Below, one piece after another: positions 1 to 8,044 of a DNA stretch of 16,924 nt. Source of the DNA: an uncultured Nitrososphaera sp. (GTDB taxonomy: Archaea > Thermoproteota > Nitrososphaeria > Nitrososphaerales > Nitrososphaeraceae). The notes below the pieces were generated by a model that made no database searches, had not been told where the DNA came from, and saw only the letters and a program-made list of their open reading frames with translations. Every line of letters starts with the position of its first letter. The first letter of the stretch is position 1. The stretch lies in contig CAMLKF010000041.1 of the NCBI GenBank assembly GCA_946480575.1, positions 1 to 16,924 of the forward strand, read 5' to 3'. The position numbers and the translations under genes are program-made.

Positions 1-1974
<1,974 letters not shown>

Positions 1975-1977
1975 GAG

Positions 1978-2077
1978 CGGGCCCGAAGGGCTTCGATCCC
2001 TTGACCTGCGGTTCTCTTCACGTAAGTGCGCGAAGGTTCCGAAGACCGCCGCGATATCCTGACTACGCTACGGGCCC
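1978..2077 (-). tRNA. tRNA-Arg (anticodon UCG) with a 25-nt intron
   Basis: On the minus strand the acceptor GGGCCCG (2077-2071) pairs with CGGGCCC (1985-1979), with discriminator G at 1978 and no encoded CCA. The D arm, a 5-bp anticodon stem GCGGU/ACCGC, a 5-nt variable loop and T stem AAGGG/CCCUU are all present. The anticodon loop CUUCGGA reads UCG, hence arginine. An intron at 2014-2038 sits at canonical position 37/38. Its ends form a textbook bulge-helix-bulge: exon CUUC pairs with intron GAAG between 3-nt bulges GGA and AGA, each cut after its second base. The mature length is 75 nt. The T loop is AUCGAAG rather than the usual UUCGAAU (A54 and G60 are odd), and the D stem has a U-U mismatch at 13/22. 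The tRNA is convergent with korB, whose stop is 3 nt away. Confidence 0.93.
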
Positions 2078-2100
2078 CAGCAATTTGAACAAGCCAGTCC

Positions 2101-2109
2101 TATATCAAA
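2101..2109 (-). promoter_or_regulatory. TATA-like box of the tRNA-Arg gene
   Basis: On the minus strand TTTGATATA lies about 24-32 nt upstream of the tRNA 5' end (2077). This is the expected distance for an archaeal TATA box. Confidence 0.5.
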
Positions 2110-2167
2110 CAAACTAGCTAACTAGCGAAAGGGTAAAGAACCCCATTGCACTATCCAATAATACAGG

Positions 2168-2326
2168 ATGCTTCTGGCATCACTGCGGCAGATCTTTTGC
2201 GACCACAAGGAGTCGTTTGCCTATCGCAAGTACGGAAACCTTGATTTCATAGAGTTCAGCAGCTGCAAAAAGTGCGGCAAGATGCTCGGGCACTTTCAGG
2301 GTTTTGATGAGGACATGAGAGGCTAG
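2168..2326 (+). CDS. 52-aa protein with a CxH and CxxC metal-site candidate
   Basis: An ATG at 2168 opens a 52-codon frame ending in TAG at 2324-2326. The product reads MLLASLRQIFCDHKESFAYR and continues with a SSCKKCGKMLGHF stretch. The FCDH and CKKC pairs, plus a later His, look like a small zinc-binding fold, and the spacing of the pairs (about 24 residues) suits a zinc ribbon. I do not recognise a named family. The next gene starts 3 nt after its stop, so the two probably form a small operon. No clear Shine-Dalgarno site or TATA box is visible, and the 90-nt gap upstream also holds the oppositely oriented tRNA promoter. The frame looks real because of the paired cysteines and the tight junction. 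A structural role or nucleic-acid binding would be a guess. Confidence 0.6.
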   Translation: MLLASLRQIFCDHKESFAYRKYGNLDFIEFSSCKKCGKMLGHFQGFDEDMRG

Positions 2327-2329
2327 CAT

Positions 2330-2542
2330 ATGCGCATAAACCATCTTCACCTTCTAATAATCATCTGGTGGATAGGTGCTGCTGTTGCTGCCCTCGCGCT
2401 CTTTGTCCCAGTATACTCGCAATACCTGATTGTGGGCGCGGCAGGCTGGGTGACGATGTGCGCGGCCACTGGGCTTATCATATACGAGATAAAGAGGATA
2501 AAGGCAGAGGACAGGAAAAAAGAGCTGACGGAAAAAGGCTAG
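2330..2542 (+). CDS. Small two-helix membrane protein (70 aa)
   Basis: The 70-aa product has two hydrophobic segments. The first, residues about 6-26, includes LLIIIWWIGAAVAALALFV; the second, about 32-53, includes LIVGAAGWVTMCAATGLII. A charged, lysine-rich C-terminal tail (KRIKAEDRKKELTEKG) follows. It is therefore a helical hairpin in the membrane with a probably cytoplasmic tail. The start ATG at 2330 lies only 3 nt after the stop of the 52-aa gene, so the two are likely co-expressed. The stop TAG interlocks with the stop of the convergent Lrp-like gene: both use the same CTAG at 2539-2542. No enzyme motif is visible and I do not recognise the family. Candidates include a small accessory subunit of a membrane complex, but nothing here proves it. 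Confidence 0.7.
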   Translation: MRINHLHLLIIIWWIGAAVAALALFVPVYSQYLIVGAAGWVTMCAATGLIIYEIKRIKAEDRKKELTEKG

Positions 2543-2787
2543 CCTTTGCCGCCCTGTTCCTCTATTACTACAAGCGTGACGGTTGACGTAATCCCGGGAA
2601 CCTTGCGGATCTTGTTTGTTATCGTGTGGTTCATAGCCTCGGTGTTCTCTGCCTTGACCTTGACGAATATGTCGTGAACGCCGTAGGTTCCTCGCACCTC
2701 TCTGACGTCGGACAGCTTGGCAATTTCATTTATTATCTTCTCCTCCGAGCCGAGCGTGCAGTTCACGAGAATGTATGCAGTTGGCAT
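2539..2787 (-). CDS. Stand-alone Lrp/AsnC ligand-binding (RAM) domain protein
   Basis: The 82-aa product is a single Lrp/AsnC effector-binding domain without the helix-turn-helix part. It starts MPTAYILVNCTLGSEEKII, then has VREVRGTYGVHDIFVKVKAE, the typical beta-alpha-beta core of the RAM domain, and a final beta strand TSTVTLVVIEE. Full-length Lrp proteins are about 150 aa, so this is the short form common in archaea. Such stand-alone domains form dimers or octamers, bind amino acids or other small ligands, and may partner with full-length Lrp regulators; the ligand here is unknown. On the minus strand an AT-rich CTAAATAC at about 2812-2819, 25-32 nt upstream of the ATG, could be the TATA box of a leaderless message. 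The stop is interlocked with that of the convergent 70-aa gene. Confidence 0.88.
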   Translation of the reverse strand: MPTAYILVNCTLGSEEKIINEIAKLSDVREVRGTYGVHDIFVKVKAENTEAMNHTITNKIRKVPGITSTVTLVVIEEQGGKG

Positions 2788-2824
2788 ATACCTGCTGAAG
2801 ATATGAGTAAGTATTTAGTCTTTG

Positions 2825-2992
2825 CTACCTCTTAGTCACGTCTCGCCTGTCAGGCGCGATATAGTGCTCTGTCAGCTTTTTTTCATAGCACTGGCTGCAA
2901 AGCATGCCGGAAATGTTCCATTTCTCCATCGGTCTGTACTTGAACGTCATGTCATTGCCGCACAGTGTGCATTTCGAGGGAGTGTCGCTCAT
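2825..2992 (-). CDS. 55-aa zinc-ribbon protein
   Basis: On the minus strand an ATG at 2992 opens a 55-codon frame ending in TAG at 2825-2827. The product begins MSDTPSKCTLCGNDMTFKYR and then has a GMLCSQCYEKKLTEHY stretch. Two CxxC knuckles (C8/C11 and C32/C35) about 20 residues apart define a zinc ribbon or treble-clef-like fold. The C-terminus is short and basic (PDRRDVTKR). It is the middle of three small minus-strand genes (3082-3222, this one, 2539-2787). A T-rich TATTTTTAC at about 3021-3029 may be its TATA box. Function unknown; similar miniproteins are often tied to transcription or nucleic-acid binding. The coding call rests on the clean paired cysteine motifs. Confidence 0.75.
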   Translation of the reverse strand: MSDTPSKCTLCGNDMTFKYRPMEKWNISGMLCSQCYEKKLTEHYIAPDRRDVTKR

Positions 2993-3081
2993 CTTTTGTT
3001 GCCTGCTCTTCTTCTCTGCGTGTAAAAATAATGCCTGAAATAAAAGTTATTCTAGGTCTTTAGTAGTGTAGAGCGAGTGCG

Positions 3082-3222
3082 TCATGCAAAAGCGGCAAAA
3101 ATGAGCGCAAACCTAGCGTCCTCGCTAATGATGTCTGCTGATATTTCTTGCCTGCTCGTGTCCACTACTGGAACAAGGAATTTCCTCCCGCAGCTCTTGC
3201 AGGCGACCGACTTTTGGGCCAC
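3082..3222 (-). CDS. 46-aa CxxC miniprotein
   Basis: The minus-strand frame ends in TGA at 3082-3084 and encodes a product with a VACKSCGRKFLVPVVDTS stretch followed by an amphipathic tail (EISADIISEDARFALIF). There is one CxxC at the N-terminus, so a metal site would have to be completed by a second chain, or the pair is a redox site. No ATG is available. GTG at 3222 is the start chosen; TTG at 3228 would add two residues, and an in-frame TAG lies just further upstream. A good TATA box (TTTATAATT, 3268-3276) sits upstream and supports transcription. I do not recognise the family. The call is plausible rather than certain because of the size and the non-ATG start. Confidence 0.5.
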   Translation of the reverse strand: MAQKSVACKSCGRKFLVPVVDTSRQEISADIISEDARFALIFAAFA

Positions 3223-3267
3223 GAGCAAGCTACTGCAGCCTGCAATATGATTCTTGAACTAGAAGGA

Positions 3268-3278
3268 ATTATAAAGGG
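3268..3278. promoter_or_regulatory. TATA element between divergent genes
   Basis: The near-palindromic AATTATAAA at 3268-3276 reads TTATAAAGG on the plus strand (3270-3278), about 30 nt before the cupredoxin ATG at 3305. On the minus strand it reads TTTATAATT, suitably placed for the CxxC miniprotein. One AT-rich element may thus serve both directions. The cupredoxin message would be leaderless or nearly so. Confidence 0.6.
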
Positions 3279-3304
3279 AAAATGGATAGCCGAGTAGCGA
3301 TATA

Positions 3305-3814
3305 ATGATAAAACCAGGCACAATCGCTTTTCCAGTAATTCTTGCCTTGGGTGCAATCACCGGCTACCTGACATACACATACTTTGGCGCGGTCACACCG
3401 CAAGAAGGGACAGTAGTGTCGCCGTACCGTGAGGAACTTTCTGCCGCATCCGGCTCTAACGATAATAATAACAGCACAGGTGGAGGCAAGCAGATCGACG
3501 AGTCGCAATTCTCCGAGGTAATGAACATTAAGATACTGGAAGGGTCGTCGGTGCAGGGAAGCCCAGATTATGACCCGGACGCAGCGACTGCAAGCTCGGA
3601 CGCCTTGATAACGTGGGTGAACGAGGACACCACGCTCCATACCGCTACAAGCGGCACGGGACCTGACGACGCCGAGTCGGGACAGCTCTTCGACAGCGGG
3701 TTTCTAAATCAGGGGCAAAAATACTCTGTTCCAGCGGCAGACGTTGGCACAGGAGAGCACGCATACCACTGCCAAGTCCACCCATACATGGTCTCGACAA
3801 TAACTGTAGAATAG
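3305..3814 (+). CDS. Membrane-anchored plastocyanin-like blue copper protein
   Basis: The 169-aa product starts with a hydrophobic segment (residues about 7-27, IAFPVILALGAITGYLTY) acting as a signal or uncleaved membrane anchor. A low-complexity Ser/Asn/Gly linker (about 43-62) and a cupredoxin domain (about 72-169) follow. The type-1 copper ligands are all visible: H112 in TLHTATS, then C156, H159 and M162 in the YHCQVHPYM loop, a C-x2-H-x2-M arrangement. It should sit on the outer face of the membrane and shuttle single electrons. Ammonia-oxidising archaea lack cytochrome c and use many such blue copper proteins as carriers between ammonia oxidation and the terminal oxidase, so that role is inferred. 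The ATG at 3305 fits the TATA box about 30 nt upstream, a leaderless arrangement. Confidence 0.93.
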   Translation: MIKPGTIAFPVILALGAITGYLTYTYFGAVTPQEGTVVSPYREELSAASGSNDNNNSTGGGKQIDESQFSEVMNIKILEGSSVQGSPDYDPDAATASSDALITWVNEDTTLHTATSGTGPDDAESGQLFDSGFLNQGQKYSVPAADVGTGEHAYHCQVHPYMVSTITVE

Positions 3815-4402
3815 CCGCCTGCTCTCAAGTTCTATTGCAAAAACAGGAGTTCTAACCTGATGTTGCACATCGGGAGTTTCCGTTGCAACACAAAATTCAT
3901 GACATACTGACAGAGTACAAGAGTTCAACTGACTATTTAATGACAAAGATAGTTGTTGTTGGATCAGGTGAGGGCATTGAATTAGAAATACTTCAACTAT
4001 AATCCAAGCATGTCAATCAAGCTAATTCAAAGGCTCCAATGGAAATTTCACCAGCTTTGAGTATCGCCAGCATTCTTGAAAAGCCAGTATCATCAGGCCG
4101 ATTAAATCAAATAGTTTCAAAGTACGTGTGTACCGATTGTAGCGAAATAATCGAAGTATTCTATCAATCAACTTATTTAACAAAGTCGATATTCCCACGC
4201 TGAAAACGAAGACTCCAGACTTTGCAGCAGAACTTAGCGTCAGAATAAAATCCGTGTATCGAAGAAGAAGTGGGCTCCGCCGATGCATTCGGGTTTGCCG
4301 TAGCAGCAACTTAAGACTCAACCACCGCGCTGCAATGCAAACAACCGTGCTGCAACACTAGAAGAAGGCAATCGAATACACAACAGCACTTGAAATCCTA
4401 AT
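3815..4402. other. Intergenic stretch without a convincing gene
   Basis: This stretch of about 590 nt lies between the cupredoxin gene and the sufC promoter and is more AT-rich than its surroundings. On the plus strand, short frames at 3940-4002 (begins MTKIVVVGSGEGIELEI) and 4039-4203 (54 codons, contains YVCTDC) lie in the same reading frame, separated by a stop. A 99-codon frame on the minus strand overlaps them. None has a recognisable family, start signal or promoter. It could be a decayed gene or plain spacer. Confidence 0.35.
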
Positions 4403-4413
4403 ACTTATATTAA
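4403..4413 (+). promoter_or_regulatory. TATA box of sufC
   Basis: ACTTATATTAA at 4403-4413 is centred about 26 nt before the sufC ATG at 4435. This is the spacing expected for a leaderless archaeal message, and no Shine-Dalgarno site precedes the start. Confidence 0.7.
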
Positions 4414-4434
4414 GTTCAGGTAAAAAAGCGTTAT

Positions 4435-5211
4435 ATGTCATTTTTAGAAGTAAAGGACCTGCGCGTCAACATCGACGGCAAGGAGATATTATCAGGTCTC
4501 AATCTCAATATCAACAAGGGCGAGGTCCACGCCATCATGGGGCCAAACGGCTCTGGCAAGAGCACTCTTGCCAACGCCATAATGGGCCACCCAAAATATA
4601 CCATTGAATCAGGTGACATTCTGGTCAAGGGCGAGAGCATTGTCAAACTCCCGACTGATCTGAGGGCAAGGAAGGGCCTTTTCTTGGGTTTCCAGTATCC
4701 TACTGAAATCTCGGGCGTCGGCTACAGCCACTTTTTGAGAAACGCTTACAACACGCTCAACAAGTCTTTGGGAGAAGAGCAGAACCGCGAGGTCTTCCTT
4801 ACTGTCAGGGAATTCCACGAGTACGTAAAGAAGAACCTCGACGCAGTGGGGCTCGACCCGTCATTTCTGAGCCGCTATCTAAACGAGGGATTTTCGGGCG
4901 GAGAGAAAAAGCGCTCGGAAGTAATGCAGATGCTAGTTCTCAAGCCCAACATTGCAATCCTTGACGAGCCGGACTCAGGTCTCGACATCGATGCAGTCAA
5001 GGCAGTCGCCGAGGCGATAAACAAGCTGATAGCAACCGGCGCCGGTGTCGTGGTAATCACGCACTATGCCAGGATCCTGCGCTATCTCAACAAGCTCGAC
5101 TACGTGCACGTGGTTTCAAAGGGCAAGGTCATCAAGTCGGGCGGCAAGGAGCTGGCTGAGGAGCTGGAAGCCAAGGGCTACGGTTGGCTGGGAATCGAAG
5201 AAGACAAGTAA
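4435..5211 (+). CDS. sufC: SufC, Fe-S cluster assembly ATPase
   Basis: The 258-aa product is a cytoplasmic ABC-type ATPase of the SUF system, which powers Fe-S cluster assembly on the SufB-SufD scaffold. Walker A is GPNGSGKST (36-44), the Q loop is FLGFQYPTE (about 83-91), the ABC signature in SufC form is FSGGEKKR (153-160), Walker B is IAILDEPDSGLD (173-184), and the switch His is H210 in VVVITHYAR. The FQYP and SGGEKKRSE stretches separate SufC from transporter ATPases. Length is normal for the family (about 250 aa). The leaderless ATG at 4435 follows a TATA box by 26 nt. No sufB or sufD follows; instead a Cld-family gene starts 27 nt after the stop. Its scaffold partners must be elsewhere. 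The gene opens an iron/heme-flavoured run of genes. Confidence 0.96.
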   Translation: MSFLEVKDLRVNIDGKEILSGLNLNINKGEVHAIMGPNGSGKSTLANAIMGHPKYTIESGDILVKGESIVKLPTDLRARKGLFLGFQYPTEISGVGYSHFLRNAYNTLNKSLGEEQNREVFLTVREFHEYVKKNLDAVGLDPSFLSRYLNEGFSGGEKKRSEVMQMLVLKPNIAILDEPDSGLDIDAVKAVAEAINKLIATGAGVVVITHYARILRYLNKLDYVHVVSKGKVIKSGGKELAEELEAKGYGWLGIEEDK

Positions 5212-5217
5212 AAATAG
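5209..5217 (+). promoter_or_regulatory. Possible TATA box of the Cld-family gene
   Basis: TAAAAATAG overlaps the sufC stop codon and is centred about 26 nt before the ATG at 5239. The Cld-family gene and its downstream partners may therefore have their own leaderless promoter as well as readthrough from sufC. Confidence 0.4.
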
Positions 5218-5238
5218 GGTTTAGGCAGCTTCAATCGG

Positions 5239-5937
5239 ATGATGGCAGCAGAAGCACCGGCGGACAAGCCACACGCCACCACCTTTCTCAACTTTTCATT
5301 CTTTAAAGTAGACCCAAAGTGGCGCTGGCTCAACGAGATCGGCAAGGAAGAGGCTGCCAAGGAATTTGCAAACCTTGTCGAAGTGGCAAACACAAAGATG
5401 AAGGTGCGCACCTACTCGACGCTGGGCTTGAGAGAAGACGCCGATATTATGATCTGGATGATCTCTGACACCATTGAAAAGACTCAGGTAATGACCTCGA
5501 AAATCTACACGACGGTTCTTGGAAAGTACTTCACGCCGTCGTACGTTTTCCTGTCGGCGGCAAGGCCGTCTGTCTATTCGTCAAAGGTGACTCCCGGCTT
5601 TATGGCTGACGAGCAGCCGATGAAATACTGCATCGTCTACCCATTCGTAAAGTCAAGAGAATGGTATCTCCTGCCTTTTGAAGAGCGCAAAAAGATGATG
5701 GAGGAGCACATTGCTGTTGGGCGTAAGTTCCCGCAGGTGCGCCTGAACACCACATACTCGTTTGGCATCGACGATCAGGATTTCATGCTGGCATTTGAAA
5801 CCGCTGACCTGATAGCATTTCAGGAACTGATAATGCAGCTGCGCGAAACTAAGGTCAGCAAGTATGTAGTGATGGATACTCCCATGATTGTCTGCGTTTA
5901 TAAGGGAGTCGAGGACATCATTAAAAGTCTGGGATAG
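5239..5937 (+). CDS. Chlorite dismutase/coproheme decarboxylase (HemQ) family protein
   Basis: The 232-aa product belongs to the Cld/ChdC (HemQ) heme-protein family. The C-terminal half carries the landmark stretch VYPFVKSREWYLLPFEERKK (Y134 matches the tyrosine that forms the radical in coproheme decarboxylases), then MMEEHIAVGRKF with H157 as the likely proximal heme ligand, then FGIDDQDFMLAFE. The N-terminal half is the first ferredoxin-like repeat. By hand alignment on the G-I-D-D landmark, the distal position that is Arg in true chlorite dismutases and Gln in Firmicute HemQ is Leu169. That argues against chlorite dismutation. The most economical role is conversion of coproheme to heme b, supported by the nearby fused AhbAB; this is inference. 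DUF1802 follows after 1 nt, so the genes are co-transcribed. Start: tandem ATGATG at 5239/5242, the first placed correctly for a TATA-like element. Confidence 0.9.
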   Translation: MMAAEAPADKPHATTFLNFSFFKVDPKWRWLNEIGKEEAAKEFANLVEVANTKMKVRTYSTLGLREDADIMIWMISDTIEKTQVMTSKIYTTVLGKYFTPSYVFLSAARPSVYSSKVTPGFMADEQPMKYCIVYPFVKSREWYLLPFEERKKMMEEHIAVGRKFPQVRLNTTYSFGIDDQDFMLAFETADLIAFQELIMQLRETKVSKYVVMDTPMIVCVYKGVEDIIKSLG

Positions 5938-5938
5938 T

Positions 5939-6499
5939 ATGCAGGCGCTCAAGGAATGGGCCGTCGTCTGCAGGGCCCTTGAAGAAGGCCGGCAGGTCAT
6001 GCTCCTGCGCAAAGGCGGCATATTAGAATACCGCCAAGGCTTTGAAGTCAGGCACAAAAAATTCTTGCTCTTTCCAACTTTTGAGCACCAGTCAAAGGAT
6101 CATCTGCAGCCGGACTATGCTCCTCAACTTGATGAGGTTTTGAAAGGCGCCCCTGCCGCAGGTACTAACAGGATGACCGGCTACGCCGAGGTCAGAGAAG
6201 TCAGGGAGGTAACCGACGGATCGCTGCTCAAGAAGCTGGAAAAATACCATGTGTGGAACGAAAGCTATGTTAATGCGAGGATGGACTACAACCCCAAGAA
6301 GCCAATGAGCGTGATATTGTTGCGTGTTTTCAAGCTCGACCAGCCAATAACGGTTGACACAAAGCCAGAATGGGCCGGCTGCAAGTCGTGGATTCCGCTT
6401 GACATCGACGATGCCCGCAGCGGCAAGCCTGCACTGGATGATTCGCAATTTGAAAAGGTCGCCTCTGAAGTCAGAGGGGTGCTTTCAATAGCAGCATGA
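5939..6499 (+). CDS. DUF1802 family protein
   Basis: The ATG at 5939, one base after the stop of the Cld-family gene, gives a 186-aa product. The frame stays open further upstream, but starts there would lie inside the Cld-family gene, so 5939 is preferred. The start ALKEWAVVCRALEEGRQVML, then LLRKGGILE, then HKKFLLFPTFEHQ and a charged C-terminal half with EKYHVWNESYV match my memory of the DUF1802 family found in cyanobacteria and archaea. No function is known. There are no membrane segments and no metal-binding cluster, so it is probably cytoplasmic. The stop TGA overlaps the ATG of the aldo/keto reductase gene (ATGA), a sign of translational coupling. Its place between a heme-family enzyme and a reductase hints at a redox or heme-linked job, but this is only context. 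Confidence 0.82.
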   Translation: MQALKEWAVVCRALEEGRQVMLLRKGGILEYRQGFEVRHKKFLLFPTFEHQSKDHLQPDYAPQLDEVLKGAPAAGTNRMTGYAEVREVREVTDGSLLKKLEKYHVWNESYVNARMDYNPKKPMSVILLRVFKLDQPITVDTKPEWAGCKSWIPLDIDDARSGKPALDDSQFEKVASEVRGVLSIAA

Positions 6500-7482
6500 A
6501 ATACAGAAAACTTGGCAAGAGCGGTATAAAGGTGAGCGAGATAGGGTTTGGCGCTTGGACAATCGGGCTTGACTGGTGGGGTAAAAAGATCGACGACGAC
6601 GAAGCGATAAGGATGTTAAAGCGCGCCTACGACCTTGGGATCAACTTTTACGAAACAGCCGACATGTATGGCAAGGGCAAGAGCGAAAAGCTGATCGCGC
6701 AGGCGTTTAAGGACATGCGCGACGAAGTTATCTATTCGACGAAATGGGGCTATGACATGTACAACGCCGAGCAGGTCGGGCACAGCGAACTCCCGCAAAA
6801 GCACGACACAGAATTTTTGCAGTTTGCGCTTGAGCAGAGCCTTAATCGCTTGCAGACTGATTACATTGACATCTACAGCCTCCACAACCCCAAGATGGAC
6901 GCTATCAGGAACGACACGCTATTTGCAGCGCTTGACGACCTTGTGAAAAAGGGCACGATAAAGAGCCACGGCGCGGCGCTTGGGCCGGCGATAGGCTGGA
7001 AGGACGAGGGTCTCAAAGCGATCAGGAGCCGCGACATCTCCTGTCTCCAGACAGTCTATAACATTCTTGAGCAGGACCCGGGGCGCGACTTTGTAAGGGA
7101 GGCCGAGCGCCACAATGTCGGGATAATGGTGAGAGTGCCCGACGCATCAGGCCTGCTGACTGGCAAGGTCACTGCGGAGGCGAAATTTGACAAGAACGAT
7201 CACCGTAGCTTCAGAAAGAAGGAATTCATCCAAGAAGCGATGAAAAAGATAGAGAACATAAAGCCAATCGCAAATAGCAAGGGGTGGAACATTACCGAGC
7301 TTGCAATCAAGTTCATACTATCGCAAAAGCAGATTTCAGTCGTGCTGCCGACTATGGTAAGCATCGAAGAGATCGAGATGTTTGCATCGCTCTCTGATGG
7401 CGAGTACCTCAACTCCGCAGAATCAGCTAAAGTCGAAGAGATGTACGAAAAGAACTTTTACGTCCAAACCGTGGCCAAATGA
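6496..7482 (+). CDS. Aldo/keto reductase
   Basis: The 328-aa cytoplasmic NAD(P)H-dependent oxidoreductase is of the aldo/keto reductase superfamily, an (alpha/beta)8 barrel. The start MKYRKLGKSGIKVSEIGFGAW is classic. The catalytic Tyr58 (ADMYGKGKSE), Lys83 (YSTKWG) and His130 (YSLHNP) are present. The position of the usual catalytic Asp (F-D-T-A in relatives) reads YETA here, so Glu53 replaces Asp, which is uncommon. The length is normal. Start and stop are both fused to neighbours through ATGA overlaps (6496-6499 with DUF1802, 7479-7482 with the hemerythrin gene), so the genes form one operon. Substrate cannot be predicted; related enzymes reduce aldehydes, methylglyoxal or quinones. Confidence 0.94.
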   Translation: MKYRKLGKSGIKVSEIGFGAWTIGLDWWGKKIDDDEAIRMLKRAYDLGINFYETADMYGKGKSEKLIAQAFKDMRDEVIYSTKWGYDMYNAEQVGHSELPQKHDTEFLQFALEQSLNRLQTDYIDIYSLHNPKMDAIRNDTLFAALDDLVKKGTIKSHGAALGPAIGWKDEGLKAIRSRDISCLQTVYNILEQDPGRDFVREAERHNVGIMVRVPDASGLLTGKVTAEAKFDKNDHRSFRKKEFIQEAMKKIENIKPIANSKGWNITELAIKFILSQKQISVVLPTMVSIEEIEMFASLSDGEYLNSAESAKVEEMYEKNFYVQTVAK

Positions 7483-8044
7483 GCGCAACTGAAGACCTGC
7501 TACAAGATCACTTTTTCATTCGCAGGCTGCAGACAATCATTGAAAAGTGCTATGCGTACCTGAACGAAAGCAGGGACGTGCCTGTCGGGGATATCATCAA
7601 AATAGCAGACATTGTAGAGCAATTCGTCGACCAGTTCCACCACAACAAAGAAGAGAGCGGCTACTTCCCGGAGGCAGAGAACAGAGAAGAGGATCGCTTT
7701 TCTGAAGAGATCCGGAAATTTGTGATAGAGCACGAATTTGGCAGGAGGATCGCAAAAAGGATCAGGATCCACCTTGAAGAGTACCTGCAGGGCAAAGATG
7801 GAAAAGAGCCGCTTGCCCGCTACCTAAAGACGTATTCTGTCTTTATACAGGATCTCACACTTCAAAAGAGCACAGGCTCTTCACAGACGTTAAAGAAAGA
7901 CGATTGTTGTCGAACGAGGAAGAAAGGACACTGAAGCGGGAATTTGAGCGCATGAGGCACGAATGCATGCGCAAAAGCAGCGGCAACCTCGTCGAAATGC
8001 TGGCGCAGCTAGTAGAAAGCGCCGAGTGGGCACACCCTAGCTAG
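7479..8044 (+). pseudogene. Hemerythrin (HHE) domain protein, frameshifted
   Basis: The frame opened by ATG 7479 encodes a four-helix hemerythrin-like protein with metal-ligand candidates H11 (LLQDH), H54/H55 with E58/E59 (FHHNKEESGYFPE) and H85 (VIEHEFGRRI). After residue 125 (VFIQD) the frame runs into an unrelated tail and stops at 7932-7934. Reading on from 7856 in another frame gives HTSKEHRLFTDVKERRLLSN and then EEERTLKREFERM, the expected fourth helix with the last HxxxE ligand pair, ending with TAG at 8042-8044. The restored protein is about 187 aa, normal for the family. Two extra bases or one missing base near 7851-7856 explain this. The restored stop interlocks with the ahbAB stop (CTAG), which supports the repair. 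Such proteins bind a di-iron centre for oxygen or iron sensing. It may be a true inactivating mutation or a sequence error. Confidence 0.82.

Noticed and set aside
3940..4203. Possible pseudogene beginning MTKIVVVGSGEG and continuing after a stop to a YVCTDC motif
   Set aside because: The same frame has stops at 4000 and 4201 and again at 4246, and neither part matches a family I can name; left as an unassigned stretch.
4022..4321. 99-codon minus-strand frame in the gap before sufC
   Set aside because: No family, no start signal or promoter, and competing short frames on the other strand; not better than chance.
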